From contig JANWIY010000125.1 in assembly GCA_025449645.1 (NCBI GenBank), positions 1 to 51,701 on the forward strand: a stretch of DNA of 51,701 nucleotides, given 5' to 3'. The stretch is from Chitinophagaceae bacterium (GTDB taxonomy: Bacteria > Bacteroidota > Bacteroidia > Chitinophagales > Chitinophagaceae). This document shows, piece after piece, positions 1-9,342 of the stretch. Positions within the stretch are counted from its first letter, which is position 1, and every line of letters begins with the position of its first letter. The translations under genes and the position numbers were made by a program. The notes under the pieces were generated by a model. The model ran no database searches, had not been told where the DNA came from, and worked only from the letters and a program-made list of their open reading frames with translations.

Positions 1-267
1 CATTGTTGCAGGTTGTATGGGAGGTTGGAAATTGATTTTATGAAAACATCAACAGGCTATGCAGAAAAAGGAGCTTCCGTAGCCGATGTGCAACTGATGA
101 GAAAAGAACTTCCGCCAGGGGTACGGATCAAGGCATCCGGGGGAATAAGAACTTATGCATTCGCGAGGGAATTGGTGGAATCAGGGGCTGCACGGATCGG
201 ATGCAGCGCCAGTCTGGCTATTGTATCCCAGGAAAAAGATTGGTTAACAAAGGAAAGAAGCATATGA
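1..267 (+). CDS. deoC: Deoxyribose-phosphate aldolase, C-terminal part (truncated by window edge)
   Basis: The reading frame is open from the first base, so the gene begins outside the window. DeoC cleaves 2-deoxy-D-ribose 5-phosphate to glyceraldehyde 3-phosphate and acetaldehyde in deoxynucleoside salvage. The visible part carries the Schiff-base lysine motif FMKTSTGY (family form: VKTSTGF) near residue 15, followed by the phosphate-binding KASGGIRT and the helix that closes the TIM barrel. The TGA stop overlaps the ATG of the following SPOR gene by 4 bp (ATGA), which suggests translational coupling. Family assignment is secure; nothing can be said about its start or promoter. Confidence 0.9.
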   Translation, partial: HCCRLYGRLEIDFMKTSTGYAEKGASVADVQLMRKELPPGVRIKASGGIRTYAFARELVESGAARIGCSASLAIVSQEKDWLTKERSI

Positions 268-680
268 GAGTTTTGTTTATTATAGGCATATTGTTTACGG
301 GCACGGCCTATGCGCAGGATTCGGCTGTGACATCTGCTGCAATACATAAAGACCCGAGGTTGGATTCCCTGATAAAAGTCCAGATCCGGATTAATGAGGT
401 AACTACCAGGGATAGCAGAAGAAGCCAGCCGGGCTATCGCATTCAGGTAGCGAATTCAACTGACAGGAACCAGGTTTTTGCCATTAAGACCAGGATCTAT
501 CAGCAATATCCTGAGCTGAAACCCTACCTGATTTACCAGCCGCCGTATTATAAATTGAATGTTGGGAATTTCAAAACGCCTGAAGAAGCACAACCCTATA
601 TTGATAAGCTGACAAAATATTTCTCATCCGGCGTTTATCTTATTCACGATATTATTGAAGTGAACCCGAGTAATCCATAG
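264..680 (+). CDS. Secreted SPOR-domain protein
   Basis: A 138-residue protein. Residues 1-18 form a signal peptide (hydrophobic stretch ending TAYA before QDS), so it should be exported. Residues from about 55 to 135 resemble a SPOR domain: GYRIQVANS at the start, a middle helix beginning AIKTRIYQQ, then YYKLNVGNFKTPEEAQ and a final strand. SPOR domains bind denuded peptidoglycan glycan strands, often at division sites. I start it at the ATG that overlaps the deoC stop, because the longer upstream frame would lie inside deoC and would lack the signal peptide at its N terminus. Two bases separate it from the amidohydrolase, so the two are probably co-transcribed. The domain call is by pattern; the cellular role is not known. 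Confidence 0.82.
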   Translation: MRVLFIIGILFTGTAYAQDSAVTSAAIHKDPRLDSLIKVQIRINEVTTRDSRRSQPGYRIQVANSTDRNQVFAIKTRIYQQYPELKPYLIYQPPYYKLNVGNFKTPEEAQPYIDKLTKYFSSGVYLIHDIIEVNPSNP

Positions 681-682
681 TT

Positions 683-1867
683 ATGCTGAAAGAAAAAATT
701 CATCAACTGGCAAAACAATATGCGCCCGAAACGATTGATATCCGCCGCCACCTTCATGCACATCCCGAACTCAGCTATAAGGAATTTAAAACGTCTGCCT
801 TTGTTCAGGAAAAATTACAGGCGCTGAAGATTCCATTCGAAATAAAAGCAACGACCGGCGTCGTGGGCATGATCCAGGGAAGGAATCCGGAAAAGCGAGT
901 GATAGCACTCAGGGCGGATATGGATGCACTGCCGATCCGGGAAGAAAATACCGTTTCTTACAAGTCACAAAATGAAGGCATAATGCATGCCTGCGGGCAT
1001 GATGCACATACGAGTATCCTGCTTGGAGCTTCTAAAATTCTGAACGAATTAAAGGAGCAATGGGAAGGAACGATCAAGCTTATCTTCCAGCCCGGCGAAG
1101 AAAAAAATCCCGGCGGAGCCAGCCTGTTAATCAAAGAAGGTGTATTGCACAATCCCAAGCCCCAGGCTATTTTCGGGCTACATGTGCATCCGGGTCTGGA
1201 GATCGGGAAACTGAGTTTCCGCAGCGGCCCCTCTATGGCAAGTGCGGATGAAATTTATATTACCGTTCGCGGAAAAGGAGGTCATGCTGCTTCGGCGCAT
1301 TTGACTGTGGATACAATCCTTGTTGCATCCCAGCTGGTTGTTTCTTTACAGCAGATCATCAGCCGGAACAAAGATCCATTTTCGCCATCCGTACTTACCA
1401 TCAGCTCTTTTCAGGGCGGGTATACAACCAATGTGATCCCGTCTGAAGTGAAGCTCATGGGCACTTTTCGCGCCATGGATGAAACCTGGCGATTCCAGGC
1501 GCATAGCCTGATCAGAAAGATGGCAAAGGGGTTGGCCATATCTACAGGTGCAGAAATCGATGTGCTGGTAGATGTAGGGTATCCGGTAGTGAATAATGAT
1601 GAAAGCCTTTATCCTGTTGCAAGGGCAAGGGCGGAAGAATATGCAGGGAAAGAAAATATCCTGGAAACAGAAGTGAGGATGGGAGCGGAAGATTTCGGAT
1701 ATTATACGCAGGAAATTCCGGGATGTTTCTATCGTCTCGGTGTTATGAACACTGCCAAGGGAATTACTTCCAGCGTTCATACACCCACTTTTAATATTGA
1801 TGAATCTGCCATTGAAACCGGCATGGGCATGATGGCCTGGCTGGGAGCGAGTATTTATTCTTCTTAA
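683..1867 (+). CDS. M20-family amidohydrolase (N-acyl amino acid / hippurate hydrolase type)
   Basis: A 394-residue cytosolic metallohydrolase of the peptidase M20D group, whose members cleave N-acyl amino acids or related amides using a two-metal centre. Metal ligands and the catalytic region are visible: [10 protein letters not shown] near residue 75, HACGHDAHT near 103 (Cys and His ligands), the catalytic Glu pair in [11 protein letters not shown] near 137, HVHPG near 168, and the late VHTP His near 370. The dimerisation (lid) domain lies between about 185 and 300. Length matches the family norm. It begins 2 bp after the SPOR gene and ends 8 bp before maeB, so it belongs to the same operon. 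The substrate cannot be told from sequence. Confidence 0.9.
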   Translation: MLKEKIHQLAKQYAPETIDIRRHLHAHPELSYKEFKTSAFVQEKLQALKIPFEIKATTGVVGMIQGRNPEKRVIALRADMDALPIREENTVSYKSQNEGIMHACGHDAHTSILLGASKILNELKEQWEGTIKLIFQPGEEKNPGGASLLIKEGVLHNPKPQAIFGLHVHPGLEIGKLSFRSGPSMASADEIYITVRGKGGHAASAHLTVDTILVASQLVVSLQQIISRNKDPFSPSVLTISSFQGGYTTNVIPSEVKLMGTFRAMDETWRFQAHSLIRKMAKGLAISTGAEIDVLVDVGYPVVNNDESLYPVARARAEEYAGKENILETEVRMGAEDFGYYTQEIPGCFYRLGVMNTAKGITSSVHTPTFNIDESAIETGMGMMAWLGASIYSS

Positions 1868-1875
1868 ATTATTCC

Positions 1876-4206
1876 ATGCAAAAAAAGCAATTCAGGAAGG
1901 AAGAAGCACTCGATTACCACTCTTCGGGAAGACCCGGTAAAATTGAAGTGGTTCCAACAAAAGAAGCCAAAACACAGCGGGACCTTTCGCTTGCCTACTC
2001 TCCCGGTGTAGCAGAGCCCTGCAAGGAAATCATGCACAATATTGAAGACGTGTATAAATACACGGCCAAGGGCAATCTGGTTGCAGTGATTACCAACGGT
2101 ACTGCTGTGCTGGGTCTTGGAAATATCGGACCCGAAGCGGCGAAGCCTGTCATGGAAGGAAAGGGGGTACTGTTTAAGATCTTTGCAGACATAGATGTGT
2201 TCGACATCGAGATTAACGAAAAGGATCCTGAGAAATTCGTTCAGATTGTAAAATCGCTTGAACCGACTTTTGGCGGTATTAATCTCGAAGATATCAAAGC
2301 GCCTGAATGCTTTTACATTGAAAAACAACTGCGGGCTTCCCTGAAGATACCCGTGATGCATGATGATCAGCACGGCACGGCCATAATCAGCAGCGCGGCA
2401 CTGATCAACGCCCTGGAATTGCAGCGCAAGAAAATCGACAGGGTAAAGTTTGTCGTTAACGGGGCAGGGGCGGCAGCCGTGGCTTGCATAAAATTATATC
2501 TGGCACTTGGTGCCCGGGCAGGAAATTTTATTGTATTTGACAAAGATGGGGTTATTCACAAAAACCGGACAGATCTCGACGAAGACAGTCTTATGTTCGC
2601 GGTTGAAAAAGCGGACCTGACCTTGGAAAAAGCCATGAAAGATGCCGATGTTTTTGTTGGTTTAAGTGTCGGCAATACAGTAACTCAGGAAATGATAAAG
2701 AGCATGGCGAAAAAGCCCATTGTGTTTGCCATGGCAAATCCTGATCCGGAAATCACCTATGAAATGGCTATGGAAGTGCGTGACGATCTCATCATGGCTA
2801 CCGGCCGGAGTGATTTCCCTAACCAGGTGAACAACGTACTGGGTTTTCCTTTCATTTTTCGGGGCGCATTGGACGTGCGCGCAACGCAGATCAATGAAGC
2901 GATGAAACTGGCAGCTGTACGGGCCCTGGCGGAGCTTGCGAAAACGCCCGTTCCGGATATCGTGAATATGGCTTACAATGAGAAAAATATCAGCTTCGGC
3001 CCATTATATATTATTCCGAAACCCCTGGATCCGCGCCTGCTTTCCACAGTTGCTCCGGCCGTGGCAAAAGCGGCTATTGAAAGCCAGGTAGCACAAGCCA
3101 GCATCACGAACTGGGATACGTATGCCATTGAATTAAACAAAAGACTCGGCCTGGATAACCAATTGATCCGGGTATTGGGAAGCAAAGCCAGGCGAGACCC
3201 AAGACGGCTTGTGTTTGCAGAAGCAGATAATCTCAAGATCCTGAAAGTGGCCCAGATACTATTTGATGAAGGGGTTGCCTTTCCGATCCTGCTCGGTAAT
3301 AAGGAAAGGATTCATTCCATCGCAGCCATAAACAAAATTGAGATTGATGGATTGCCGATTGTGGATCCCCGCTCGGATGATCAGAAAGAAAGGAGAAAAA
3401 ATTATGCGGAAATTTTCTTCAGTAAGCGGCAGCGCCGGGGCTTTAATAAATATGAATCCCAAAAAATCATGCGTGACCGCAATTATTTCGGATGTATGAT
3501 GGTAGAAACGGGAGAGGCGGATGCAATGATATCCGGTCTTACAAAAAATTATCCTGACACGATCCGGCCTGCCATCGAGATCATCGGGACGGAGGATGAC
3601 GTAAAAAAAATTGCGGGCATGTACCTTTTACTTACTAAAAAAGGACCCCTTTTTTTGGCCGATACGACCGTCAACTTCAATCCTACTGCTGAAGAATTGG
3701 CCGACATCACCCTGCTCGTGGCGAAAGAAGTGAAACACTTCAATCTGGTACCCCGCATTGCCATGCTGAGCTATTCCAATTTCGGAACCAGCAATTCGCC
3801 GGAAGCAAGGCTCGTAGCAAGAGCCACGGAGATCGTTAAGCAAAAAGATCCGGATCTGATCGTAGATGGAGAAATGCAGGCAAGCATCGCATTGAATAGT
3901 GAAATTCTCCGCGAGAACTATCCATTCAGTTCCCTGGTTGACCAGGAAGTGAACACACTAATTTTCCCCAACCTCGCCGCAGGTAATGTGGCTTATAACC
4001 TCCTGAAGGAAGTGGGCGGCGCAGATGCGATCGGTCCCATTCTGCTCGGAATGAAAAAACCGGTGCATGTTCTTCAGCTGGGCAGCTCGGTGAGAAGCAT
4101 TTATAATATGGCGCTGGTAGCTGTAATTGATGCACAGATCAAGTGCGCATCATCAACCAGTGAAACGCTTCGCCCGTCGGGCGCATGGAACCGAAGCAAA
4201 AAATAA
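1876..4206 (+). CDS. maeB: NADP-dependent malic enzyme fused to a phosphotransacetylase-like domain
   Basis: A 776-residue protein with the architecture of large MaeB enzymes: malic enzyme N-terminal domain (about 20-155, with the [11 protein letters not shown] motif), NAD(P)-binding domain (about 165-405, with [12 protein letters not shown] as the Rossmann loop and the metal-site region [11 protein letters not shown] just before it), and a C-terminal phosphate acetyl/butyryltransferase-like domain (about 430-765). It oxidatively decarboxylates malate to pyruvate and CO2, supplying NADPH. In characterised MaeB proteins the C-terminal domain has a regulatory role (acetyl-CoA response) and lacks transacetylase activity. 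Length is normal for the family. It lies in the deoC-to-sucD run. Confidence 0.95.
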   Translation: MQKKQFRKEEALDYHSSGRPGKIEVVPTKEAKTQRDLSLAYSPGVAEPCKEIMHNIEDVYKYTAKGNLVAVITNGTAVLGLGNIGPEAAKPVMEGKGVLFKIFADIDVFDIEINEKDPEKFVQIVKSLEPTFGGINLEDIKAPECFYIEKQLRASLKIPVMHDDQHGTAIISSAALINALELQRKKIDRVKFVVNGAGAAAVACIKLYLALGARAGNFIVFDKDGVIHKNRTDLDEDSLMFAVEKADLTLEKAMKDADVFVGLSVGNTVTQEMIKSMAKKPIVFAMANPDPEITYEMAMEVRDDLIMATGRSDFPNQVNNVLGFPFIFRGALDVRATQINEAMKLAAVRALAELAKTPVPDIVNMAYNEKNISFGPLYIIPKPLDPRLLSTVAPAVAKAAIESQVAQASITNWDTYAIELNKRLGLDNQLIRVLGSKARRDPRRLVFAEADNLKILKVAQILFDEGVAFPILLGNKERIHSIAAINKIEIDGLPIVDPRSDDQKERRKNYAEIFFSKRQRRGFNKYESQKIMRDRNYFGCMMVETGEADAMISGLTKNYPDTIRPAIEIIGTEDDVKKIAGMYLLLTKKGPLFLADTTVNFNPTAEELADITLLVAKEVKHFNLVPRIAMLSYSNFGTSNSPEARLVARATEIVKQKDPDLIVDGEMQASIALNSEILRENYPFSSLVDQEVNTLIFPNLAAGNVAYNLLKEVGGADAIGPILLGMKKPVHVLQLGSSVRSIYNMALVAVIDAQIKCASSTSETLRPSGAWNRSKK

Positions 4207-4233
4207 ATTGTACTTTCATTCCAGCAATCATCC

Positions 4234-4971
4234 ATGAATATATTTACAGAATTCGGGCGTTATTTACTGATGCTGAAGGATATGTTTTCCAAACCGGAAA
4301 ACTTCAAAATGTACTGGAAAGAACTTATGCATCAGTGCGTGGAGATAGGTATTCGCTCATTGGGTATAGTCGTCATCATTTCCTTTTTCATGGGTGCAGT
4401 TTCCGCACTTCAAACGGCTTATCAGCTGGTGAGCCCGCTTCTACCGAGGTCCACGATTGCCATGATTGTTCGGGATACCGTCATACTCGAATTTTCGCCG
4501 ACCCTGGTGTGTATTGTACTTGCAGGTGTTGTGGGCAGCAAGATAGCGGGTGAATTGGGCAATATGCGCGTCAGTGAACAGATTGACGCTTTGGAAATCA
4601 TGGGAATCAATACCCGCACCTACCTTGTCCTTCCTAAGATTCTGGCCGCGATGATCACAATTCCCTTGCTGGTGGTTATTTCGATGGTATTGGGCATCTG
4701 GGGCGGCAGGCTGGCCAGCGTAGCTACCGGAATCGTTGCGGCTTCCCAGTTCGATAAAGGATTATTTCAGGATTTTATTCCTTACAACGTGTTTTTTGCC
4801 CTGGCAAAAGCCTATACTTTTTCGTTCATCATTTCAAGCATCTCTTCATTTTATGGATATTACGTAAACGGCGGGGCGCTGGAAATTGGAAGGGCAAGCA
4901 CCCAATCCGTAATCGTAAGTTGTGTCCTCATCCTGCTGGCGGACTATGTTCTTTCAGCCGTATTACTATAA
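4234..4971 (+). CDS. mlaE: MlaE-family lipid ABC transporter permease
   Basis: A 245-residue inner-membrane protein with five or so hydrophobic segments (roughly 48-75, 90-110, 145-170, 190-215, 225-245). The MlaE core signature is visible around residues 85-130: a conserved stretch with VLEFSPTLVCIVLAGVVGSK and the following GELGNMRVSEQIDALE, the coupling-helix region that docks on MlaF. MlaE with MlaF and an MCE-domain protein (MlaD) moves phospholipids between inner and outer membranes. It starts 27 bp after maeB and is followed 11 bp later by its ATPase. The MCE protein is not in this window. Confidence 0.92.
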   Translation: MNIFTEFGRYLLMLKDMFSKPENFKMYWKELMHQCVEIGIRSLGIVVIISFFMGAVSALQTAYQLVSPLLPRSTIAMIVRDTVILEFSPTLVCIVLAGVVGSKIAGELGNMRVSEQIDALEIMGINTRTYLVLPKILAAMITIPLLVVISMVLGIWGGRLASVATGIVAASQFDKGLFQDFIPYNVFFALAKAYTFSFIISSISSFYGYYVNGGALEIGRASTQSVIVSCVLILLADYVLSAVLL

Positions 4972-4982
4972 GAACCCAGTTC

Positions 4983-5792
4983 ATGATCGAAATAAAAAAT
5001 TTAAAAAAGGCATTTGAGGGCAAAACGGTTATCAATGGTGTCAGTGCGGTGATGCAGTCTGGTAAGTGCAACCTGATCATCGGCTCCAGTGGAAGCGGGA
5101 AAACAGTTTTTATGAAATGCCTGGTCGGCTTGTTTGAACCGGACTCGGGCGAAATCAGTTACGGAGGTCAGAATTTCACGACGATGAATGAGGAGGAAAG
5201 GAAAATTCTGCGTCAGCAGATCGGCATGCTTTTTCAGGGTTCGGCTTTGTTCGACAGCATGACTGTAGAGCAAAACATAATGTTCCCGTTGGATATGTTT
5301 ACAAAAGATTCTTTTTCAGCGAAACAGAAAAGGGTCAACGAGGTGCTTGCCAGGGTAAATCTGGAAGAAGTGAATGATAAGTTTCCTGCAGAGATCTCGG
5401 GAGGAATGAAAAAGCGCGTGGGTATTGCCCGGGCCATCGTGCTCAATCCGAAATATCTTTTTTGTGATGAGCCGAATTCGGGGCTCGATCCGCAAACCTC
5501 CATCCTGATTGACAAGCTCATTAAAGAGATTACACTTGAATTTAAGATTACAACGGTAGTTAATACACACGACATGAATAGTGTAATGGAAACCGGGGAT
5601 CACATTATCTATATGGATCAGGGCGTAAAGGAATGGGAGGGAAGTAACAGGGAAATTATCTTCAGTAAGAATAAAAAACTCAATGATTTCATTTTTGCTT
5701 CAGAATTTCTGCAGGATGCAAAGGATATGCGTATGTTGGAAATGAAAGGCAAAATTGATAACAACCGGAACATGGATGAATTGCTGAAATAG
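4983..5792 (+). CDS. mlaF: MlaF-type ABC transporter ATP-binding protein
   Basis: A 269-residue ABC ATPase. I see the Walker A GSSGSGKTV near residue 38, a Q-loop GMLFQGSALFDS near 84, the signature SGGMKKRVGIARA near 140, Walker B LFCDEPNSGLDP near 162, and the H-loop NTHDM near 196. SGGMKKRV and the serine-rich DEPNSGLDP (instead of DEPTSGLD) are usual in MlaF-type ATPases. I use the ATG 11 bp after mlaE; the longer upstream frame overlaps mlaE. It powers the adjacent permease. A perfect -7 promoter box for sucD (5794-5801) starts immediately after its stop. Confidence 0.92.
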   Translation: MIEIKNLKKAFEGKTVINGVSAVMQSGKCNLIIGSSGSGKTVFMKCLVGLFEPDSGEISYGGQNFTTMNEEERKILRQQIGMLFQGSALFDSMTVEQNIMFPLDMFTKDSFSAKQKRVNEVLARVNLEEVNDKFPAEISGGMKKRVGIARAIVLNPKYLFCDEPNSGLDPQTSILIDKLIKEITLEFKITTVVNTHDMNSVMETGDHIIYMDQGVKEWEGSNREIIFSKNKKLNDFIFASEFLQDAKDMRMLEMKGKIDNNRNMDELLK

Positions 5793-5793
5793 C

Positions 5794-5801
5794 TAATTTT
5801 G
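5794..5801 (+). promoter_or_regulatory. Bacteroidota -7 element upstream of sucD
   Basis: TAATTTTG is a perfect match to the Bacteroidota -7 consensus TAnnTTTG, 34 bp before the sucD ATG. No good TTTG -33 box is seen at the usual distance. It would allow sucD to be expressed independently of the upstream operon. Confidence 0.4.
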
Positions 5802-5835
5802 CGCCACAAGTAAAAAACGATATAAACAAAAATAA

Positions 5836-6705
5836 ATGGCAGTTTTAGTCAATAAGGGATCGAAGATTATCGTGCAGGGCTTTACCGGTACCGAAGGGAG
5901 TTTTCATGCAGCACAGATGATCGAATATGGAACCCAGGTAGTTGGCGGGGTTACTCCGGGTAAAGGAGGCAGTAGTCATCTGGACAGGCCCGTATTCAAC
6001 ACAGTGGCGGGCGCAGTTAAAGAAACCGGAGCAAATGTGTCTATTATTTTTGTGCCTCCGGCATTTGCAGCAGACGCCATCATGGAGGCGGGTGAGGCTG
6101 GTCTGGAACTTGTTGTTTGTATAACTGAAGGTATTCCGGTACAGGACATGGTCAAGGTGAAAAATTATTTATCCGGAAAAAGCACGCGTTTGATTGGACC
6201 CAATTGTCCGGGCGTCATTACCGCCGGTGAATGTAAAGTAGGTATCATGCCTGGCTTTGTATTCAAAAAGGGAAAGATTGGAATAGTATCCAAGTCGGGT
6301 ACGCTCACCTACGAAGCTGCTGACCAGGTTGCCAAAGCTGGTCTCGGCATTTCAACGGCTATTGGAATTGGCGGAGACCCCATCATCGGGACCACAACCA
6401 GGGAAGCGGTGGAATTATTGATGAATGATCCCGGAACTGAAGGCATCGTGATGATAGGCGAAATAGGCGGAAACATGGAGGCGGAAGCCGCCCGCTGGAT
6501 CAGGGCAAATAATATGAAACCGGTGGTTGGCTTTATAGCCGGACAAACTGCTCCTGCCGGACGGAGGATGGGTCATGCGGGTGCAATCATCGGTGGCGCG
6601 GAAGATACTGCCGCTGCAAAAATGAAGATCCTGGGCGAATGCGGGATTCATGTGGTGCAGAGTCCCGCGGATATCGGAGCAATCATGGCTAAAGTAATAA
6701 AATAA
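5836..6705 (+). CDS. sucD: Succinyl-CoA synthetase (ADP-forming) alpha subunit
   Basis: A 289-residue TCA-cycle enzyme subunit that, with SucB/SucC beta, interconverts succinyl-CoA and succinate with substrate-level phosphorylation. Seen in the sequence: the N-terminal CoA-binding Rossmann domain starting VQGFTGTEG near residue 15, the [12 protein letters not shown] motif near 122, and the phosphorylated-histidine loop GHAGAIIGG near 246. Full length for the family. The beta subunit is not in the window. A strong hairpin terminator follows the stop within 5 bp. An 8-bp promoter-like box precedes it, so it may be a separate transcription unit from mlaEF. Confidence 0.96.
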   Translation: MAVLVNKGSKIIVQGFTGTEGSFHAAQMIEYGTQVVGGVTPGKGGSSHLDRPVFNTVAGAVKETGANVSIIFVPPAFAADAIMEAGEAGLELVVCITEGIPVQDMVKVKNYLSGKSTRLIGPNCPGVITAGECKVGIMPGFVFKKGKIGIVSKSGTLTYEAADQVAKAGLGISTAIGIGGDPIIGTTTREAVELLMNDPGTEGIVMIGEIGGNMEAEAARWIRANNMKPVVGFIAGQTAPAGRRMGHAGAIIGGAEDTAAAKMKILGECGIHVVQSPADIGAIMAKVIK

Positions 6706-6709
6706 CAAA

Positions 6710-6736
6710 AAACCCGGCTGCCCGCCGGGTTTTTTT
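6710..6736. terminator. Bidirectional intrinsic terminator between sucD and the His-rich peptide gene
   Basis: A perfect 9-bp stem (AAACCCGGC / GCCGGGTTT, loop TGCCC) ends in a T-run on the plus strand and, read on the minus strand, also ends in TTTTTT. It sits 5 bp after the sucD stop and serves the convergent short gene too. Confidence 0.85.
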
Positions 6737-6738
6737 CA

Positions 6739-6754
6739 CCCGCCATTTGGCGGG
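6739..6754. repeat. Small GC-rich palindrome
   Basis: CCCGCC ATTT GGCGGG, a 6-bp stem with a 4-nt loop, directly beside the sucD terminator. The same stem sequence recurs in the second of two hairpins at 44051-44106, so it may be a minimal copy of a dispersed palindrome. It has no T-run of its own. Confidence 0.45.
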
Positions 6755-6782
6755 GTCATATTCATATGAACGGAATTCGGTT

Positions 6783-6917
6783 TTAAATTGCGCGATGGGA
6801 ATGTCCGTGATGGTGATGGTGGTGGTGGTGACGAAGGTCGTTTCCGCGAAGTTGTGCCTGGGATACTGAAGCCAGGAATAAACAGGCTGAAACCAGGATA
6901 ATAAATTTGGCTTTCAT
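6783..6917 (-). CDS. Secreted polyhistidine micropeptide (44 aa)
   Basis: A short open frame on the minus strand encodes 44 residues. Residues 1-21 are a clear signal peptide: MKAKF, a hydrophobic core (IILVSACLFLASV), then SQAQ, a typical Bacteroidota type I cleavage site. The mature part is about 23 residues: LRGNDLR, eight consecutive histidines (CAC and CAT mixed), then GHSHRAI. Ten of the mature residues are histidine. The gene ends in the bidirectional terminator shared with sucD, which supports it being a real transcription unit. I do not recognise a family. A metal-binding role (Zn, Ni, Cu) is inference from composition only; a lipoprotein is excluded because no lipobox cysteine follows the core. 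No perfect -7 box was found upstream. Confidence 0.72.
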   Translation of the reverse strand: MKAKFIILVSACLFLASVSQAQLRGNDLRHHHHHHHHGHSHRAI

Positions 6918-7053
6918 AATCATTATTTTTAATTGTGGGGAATGAATGTTTCCGTTTGAGCGTATGCACTTCTAAATGTTTAAGCCTGCTTTGTTACAAT
7001 AACGTTAAAGAATATGAAGCCAGGGAGTTTCCGGCCGAAACGAAATAATATTT

Positions 7054-8112
7054 ATGGATTCGACGGAAGTATTGATCATTGGCCAGGGCCTTGCGGGCAC
7101 CTGGTTAAGCTGGTGGCTGGAACGGGCAGGGATTTCTTTTATCATCATCGATGACGCCGATATTTCAGGGGCCTCTAGGCATGCAGCCGGGCTCATCAAC
7201 CCGGTAACCGGGAGAAGGCTGGTAAAAACCTGGTTGATTGATGAGATGATGCCTTTTACCCTGAAGGCTTATCAGGCTATGGGATCATTTCTTCAGACTG
7301 ATCTGATATCGGAAACAACCATAATAGACTTCTTTCCCACGGTTCACATGATGCAGGCATTTGAGGAGAAGTGTGAATCGGATTCCGTTTACCTGCATAA
7401 AGGAGAAGATGCCTCTGCATTTGAGTTCTGGTTCCGCTACGATATGGGCTGGGGATCCATCAGGCCATCCTATCTTGTACACACAGAAAAATTACTCAGC
7501 AGCTGGCGCGGCCACCTTCTGAAGAAGGGCCATTTAAGAGATGAAAGATTTGACATCAGCAGACTTGTTCTTCAGGATTCATTTCTCGAATATGCAAACA
7601 TCCATGCCAGTTATATTATTTTTTGTGATGGAATCGGATCTGCCACGAATACATTTTTTGGAAAACTTCCTTTTGCCCTGAATAAAGGTGAAGGATTACT
7701 GGCGGAGATAAATGATATTCCTGCGAATACCGTTTTCAAAAAAGGGATGAGCATTGTTCCCTGGAAAGAGAATATTTTTTGGATTGGGTCCTCTTATCAA
7801 TGGGAATACTCAAATGTTGAGATATCGGAAACGTTCAGGCAATTTGCGGAAAACTGGTTAAGGAATTTCCTCAAGGTTCCATTTAGAATAATAGATCATT
7901 TTGTCGCTCTGCGCCCAGCAACATTGGAAAGAAGACCCTTTGTCGGCTTTCATCCGAAATGGAATAAGGTTGGAATACTCAATGGGCTGGGCACCAAGGG
8001 TTGTTCCCTCGCACCCTATTTTGCTGCGCAACTGACAGGGAAAATAGCTCGTGAAGCAGAAATTGATCCGCTTGCGGATATCAGGCGTTTCGAAAGAATA
8101 TTATTGAAATAA
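7054..8112 (+). CDS. FAD-dependent oxidoreductase (DAO family)
   Basis: A 352-residue protein with an N-terminal FAD-binding Rossmann motif VLIIGQGLAGTWLSWWLE (GxGxxG variant, residues about 6-23), the acidic end of strand beta-2 (IIDDAD), and the HAAGLINPVTGRR segment typical of D-amino-acid-oxidase-like proteins. A C-terminal FAD contact region is seen in GLGTKGCSLAPYFAAQL. DAO-family enzymes oxidise amines or amino acids such as glycine, sarcosine or D-amino acids; the substrate here is unknown. It stands alone, divergent from the micropeptide gene and convergent with the metallopeptidase. No obvious terminator follows. Confidence 0.85.
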   Translation: MDSTEVLIIGQGLAGTWLSWWLERAGISFIIIDDADISGASRHAAGLINPVTGRRLVKTWLIDEMMPFTLKAYQAMGSFLQTDLISETTIIDFFPTVHMMQAFEEKCESDSVYLHKGEDASAFEFWFRYDMGWGSIRPSYLVHTEKLLSSWRGHLLKKGHLRDERFDISRLVLQDSFLEYANIHASYIIFCDGIGSATNTFFGKLPFALNKGEGLLAEINDIPANTVFKKGMSIVPWKENIFWIGSSYQWEYSNVEISETFRQFAENWLRNFLKVPFRIIDHFVALRPATLERRPFVGFHPKWNKVGILNGLGTKGCSLAPYFAAQLTGKIAREAEIDPLADIRRFERILLK

Positions 8113-8240
8113 TGACGCGGCCATGGTTGTGCTCGCCCTTTTGAATTTCTGAACTTTATTTTCAGGAATATCAGTCAGACCTTTATCAAGGGTAAATTGA
8201 AGAAATGAAATGAATGTTAGGAAAACGGGGATTCAGGTAA

Positions 8241-9077
8241 CTAGTTCATGCTTCCCGCTTCCTGTTTAACGGCCTTGAGCACAAAGGTTGTTTTCCCGCT
8301 GCGCATTTGTAGCGGATCCTGTCTCAGGAGTCTGGACATGGCTTCATAAAGCTCGGGCAGGTCCTGGCGGAGGCATACGGGGTTTTCGAAAAAGGTTTCA
8401 ACGGCGACTGCCCAGAATTCATGGTAGTTCACGGCCGCATATTCTCCCAGCAGATTTCGCCTTCCCTGCTGCATGGAGGTAAAAATCGGCCTTGCTACTT
8501 TGGAAAAGTTCTTGAATTCCTTCTTGAAATGCTTGTCTTCTTCGGTTTCAGTGATGAAAGTGACATATGCCAGCGCATGGCCCATTTCGTGCAGTCCCAC
8601 ATTGCAATAAGGGGTCTGTCCGCTGATCCCCTTGATGAAATTATCCCAGGAAAGGTAAATGCCGCTCTGATCTACATGCCCCATAAAGGGCCGGGAATAA
8701 AACCCGTAATGGTAATCATCCTTTAACACAAAAACATCACTGAAATAATTCAGCATGAATTTATCCAGTCCGAAAGTGAGCTGAACGGCTACTGCGCTGA
8801 TCAGGATAGGCATTTCCGCGCTTTCTTTCACTTCAATGTAATGGAACTTCCGTGCTTTCTTGAAGAGAAAGGTCCGAAACAGGAATTTGCGCTGATCCTC
8901 CAGACCCAGTTTATTGTAAAAACGGATATATCTGGAAACAATGCTATGGTAAAAGGTTTCGTTGGCTATGAATTTCCGCTGCTGCCGCCGGACATAAAAC
9001 TTGTTAAAAAGCTCGGAAAGTGTCCGGTGCAGTATCAGTACACCCACCACAAGTGAAACAATGATGATGATCTCCAT
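8241..9077 (-). CDS. MtfA-like zinc-dependent peptidase (M90)
   Basis: A 278-residue protein with one N-terminal membrane segment (residues about 2-18) and a cytosolic or periplasmic peptidase domain. The zinc motif HEMGH lies in GLHEMGHALAYV near residue 163, and a downstream Glu-containing helix (NYHEFWAVAVETFFENP) matches the position of the third ligand in the MtfA/M90 family. In E. coli MtfA links glucose transport regulation (Mlc) to proteolysis; Bacteroidota lack that pathway in the same form, so the role here is unknown. Single gene, divergent from aspS. The 265 bp between them hold only the aspS promoter box. Confidence 0.85.
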   Translation of the reverse strand: MEIIIIVSLVVGVLILHRTLSELFNKFYVRRQQRKFIANETFYHSIVSRYIRFYNKLGLEDQRKFLFRTFLFKKARKFHYIEVKESAEMPILISAVAVQLTFGLDKFMLNYFSDVFVLKDDYHYGFYSRPFMGHVDQSGIYLSWDNFIKGISGQTPYCNVGLHEMGHALAYVTFITETEEDKHFKKEFKNFSKVARPIFTSMQQGRRNLLGEYAAVNYHEFWAVAVETFFENPVCLRQDLPELYEAMSRLLRQDPLQMRSGKTTFVLKAVKQEAGSMN

Positions 9078-9312
9078 AAGGTCCGTTTTTCTTTTTCTTG
9101 CTTCAGGTCGGTCCGATCAGGAATAAATGGCCTTACATAGTAGTTGGATGCAAAGGGCTTCAGGTAAGAGTGGTGTTACCTGTGAAAGTTTAATCATAAG
9201 GAGAGTGAATCGTGCGGATGTTACAAGGTATTAACTATTTTTTAAAAATGAAAGTGGATGGGGGCGGTTTTTTAATTTTTTTTAAACCTCCTGCCACTAC
9301 GTGGCATTGCCA

Positions 9313-9320
9313 TACCTTTG
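9313..9320 (+). promoter_or_regulatory. Bacteroidota -7 element upstream of aspS
   Basis: TACCTTTG fits the TAnnTTTG consensus exactly and ends 22 bp before the aspS start codon. The -33 position is poor, so this rests on the -7 box alone. Confidence 0.4.
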
Positions 9321-9342
9321 CCCGCTGAATCAAGGTTGAAAT

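Noticed and set aside
1346-1780. 144-residue minus-strand frame
   Set aside because: It lies wholly inside the M20 amidohydrolase gene, whose motifs are clear; it is a shadow frame.
4185-4553. 122-residue frame overlapping the start of mlaE
   Set aside because: It is rich in Cys, Arg and His from the other frame of mlaE; mlaE shows the family motifs.
6736-6969. 77-residue minus-strand frame rich in Pro and Ser
   Set aside because: It is another frame over the His-rich micropeptide gene and the terminator; the 44-residue frame has a signal peptide and this one shows no protein-like features.
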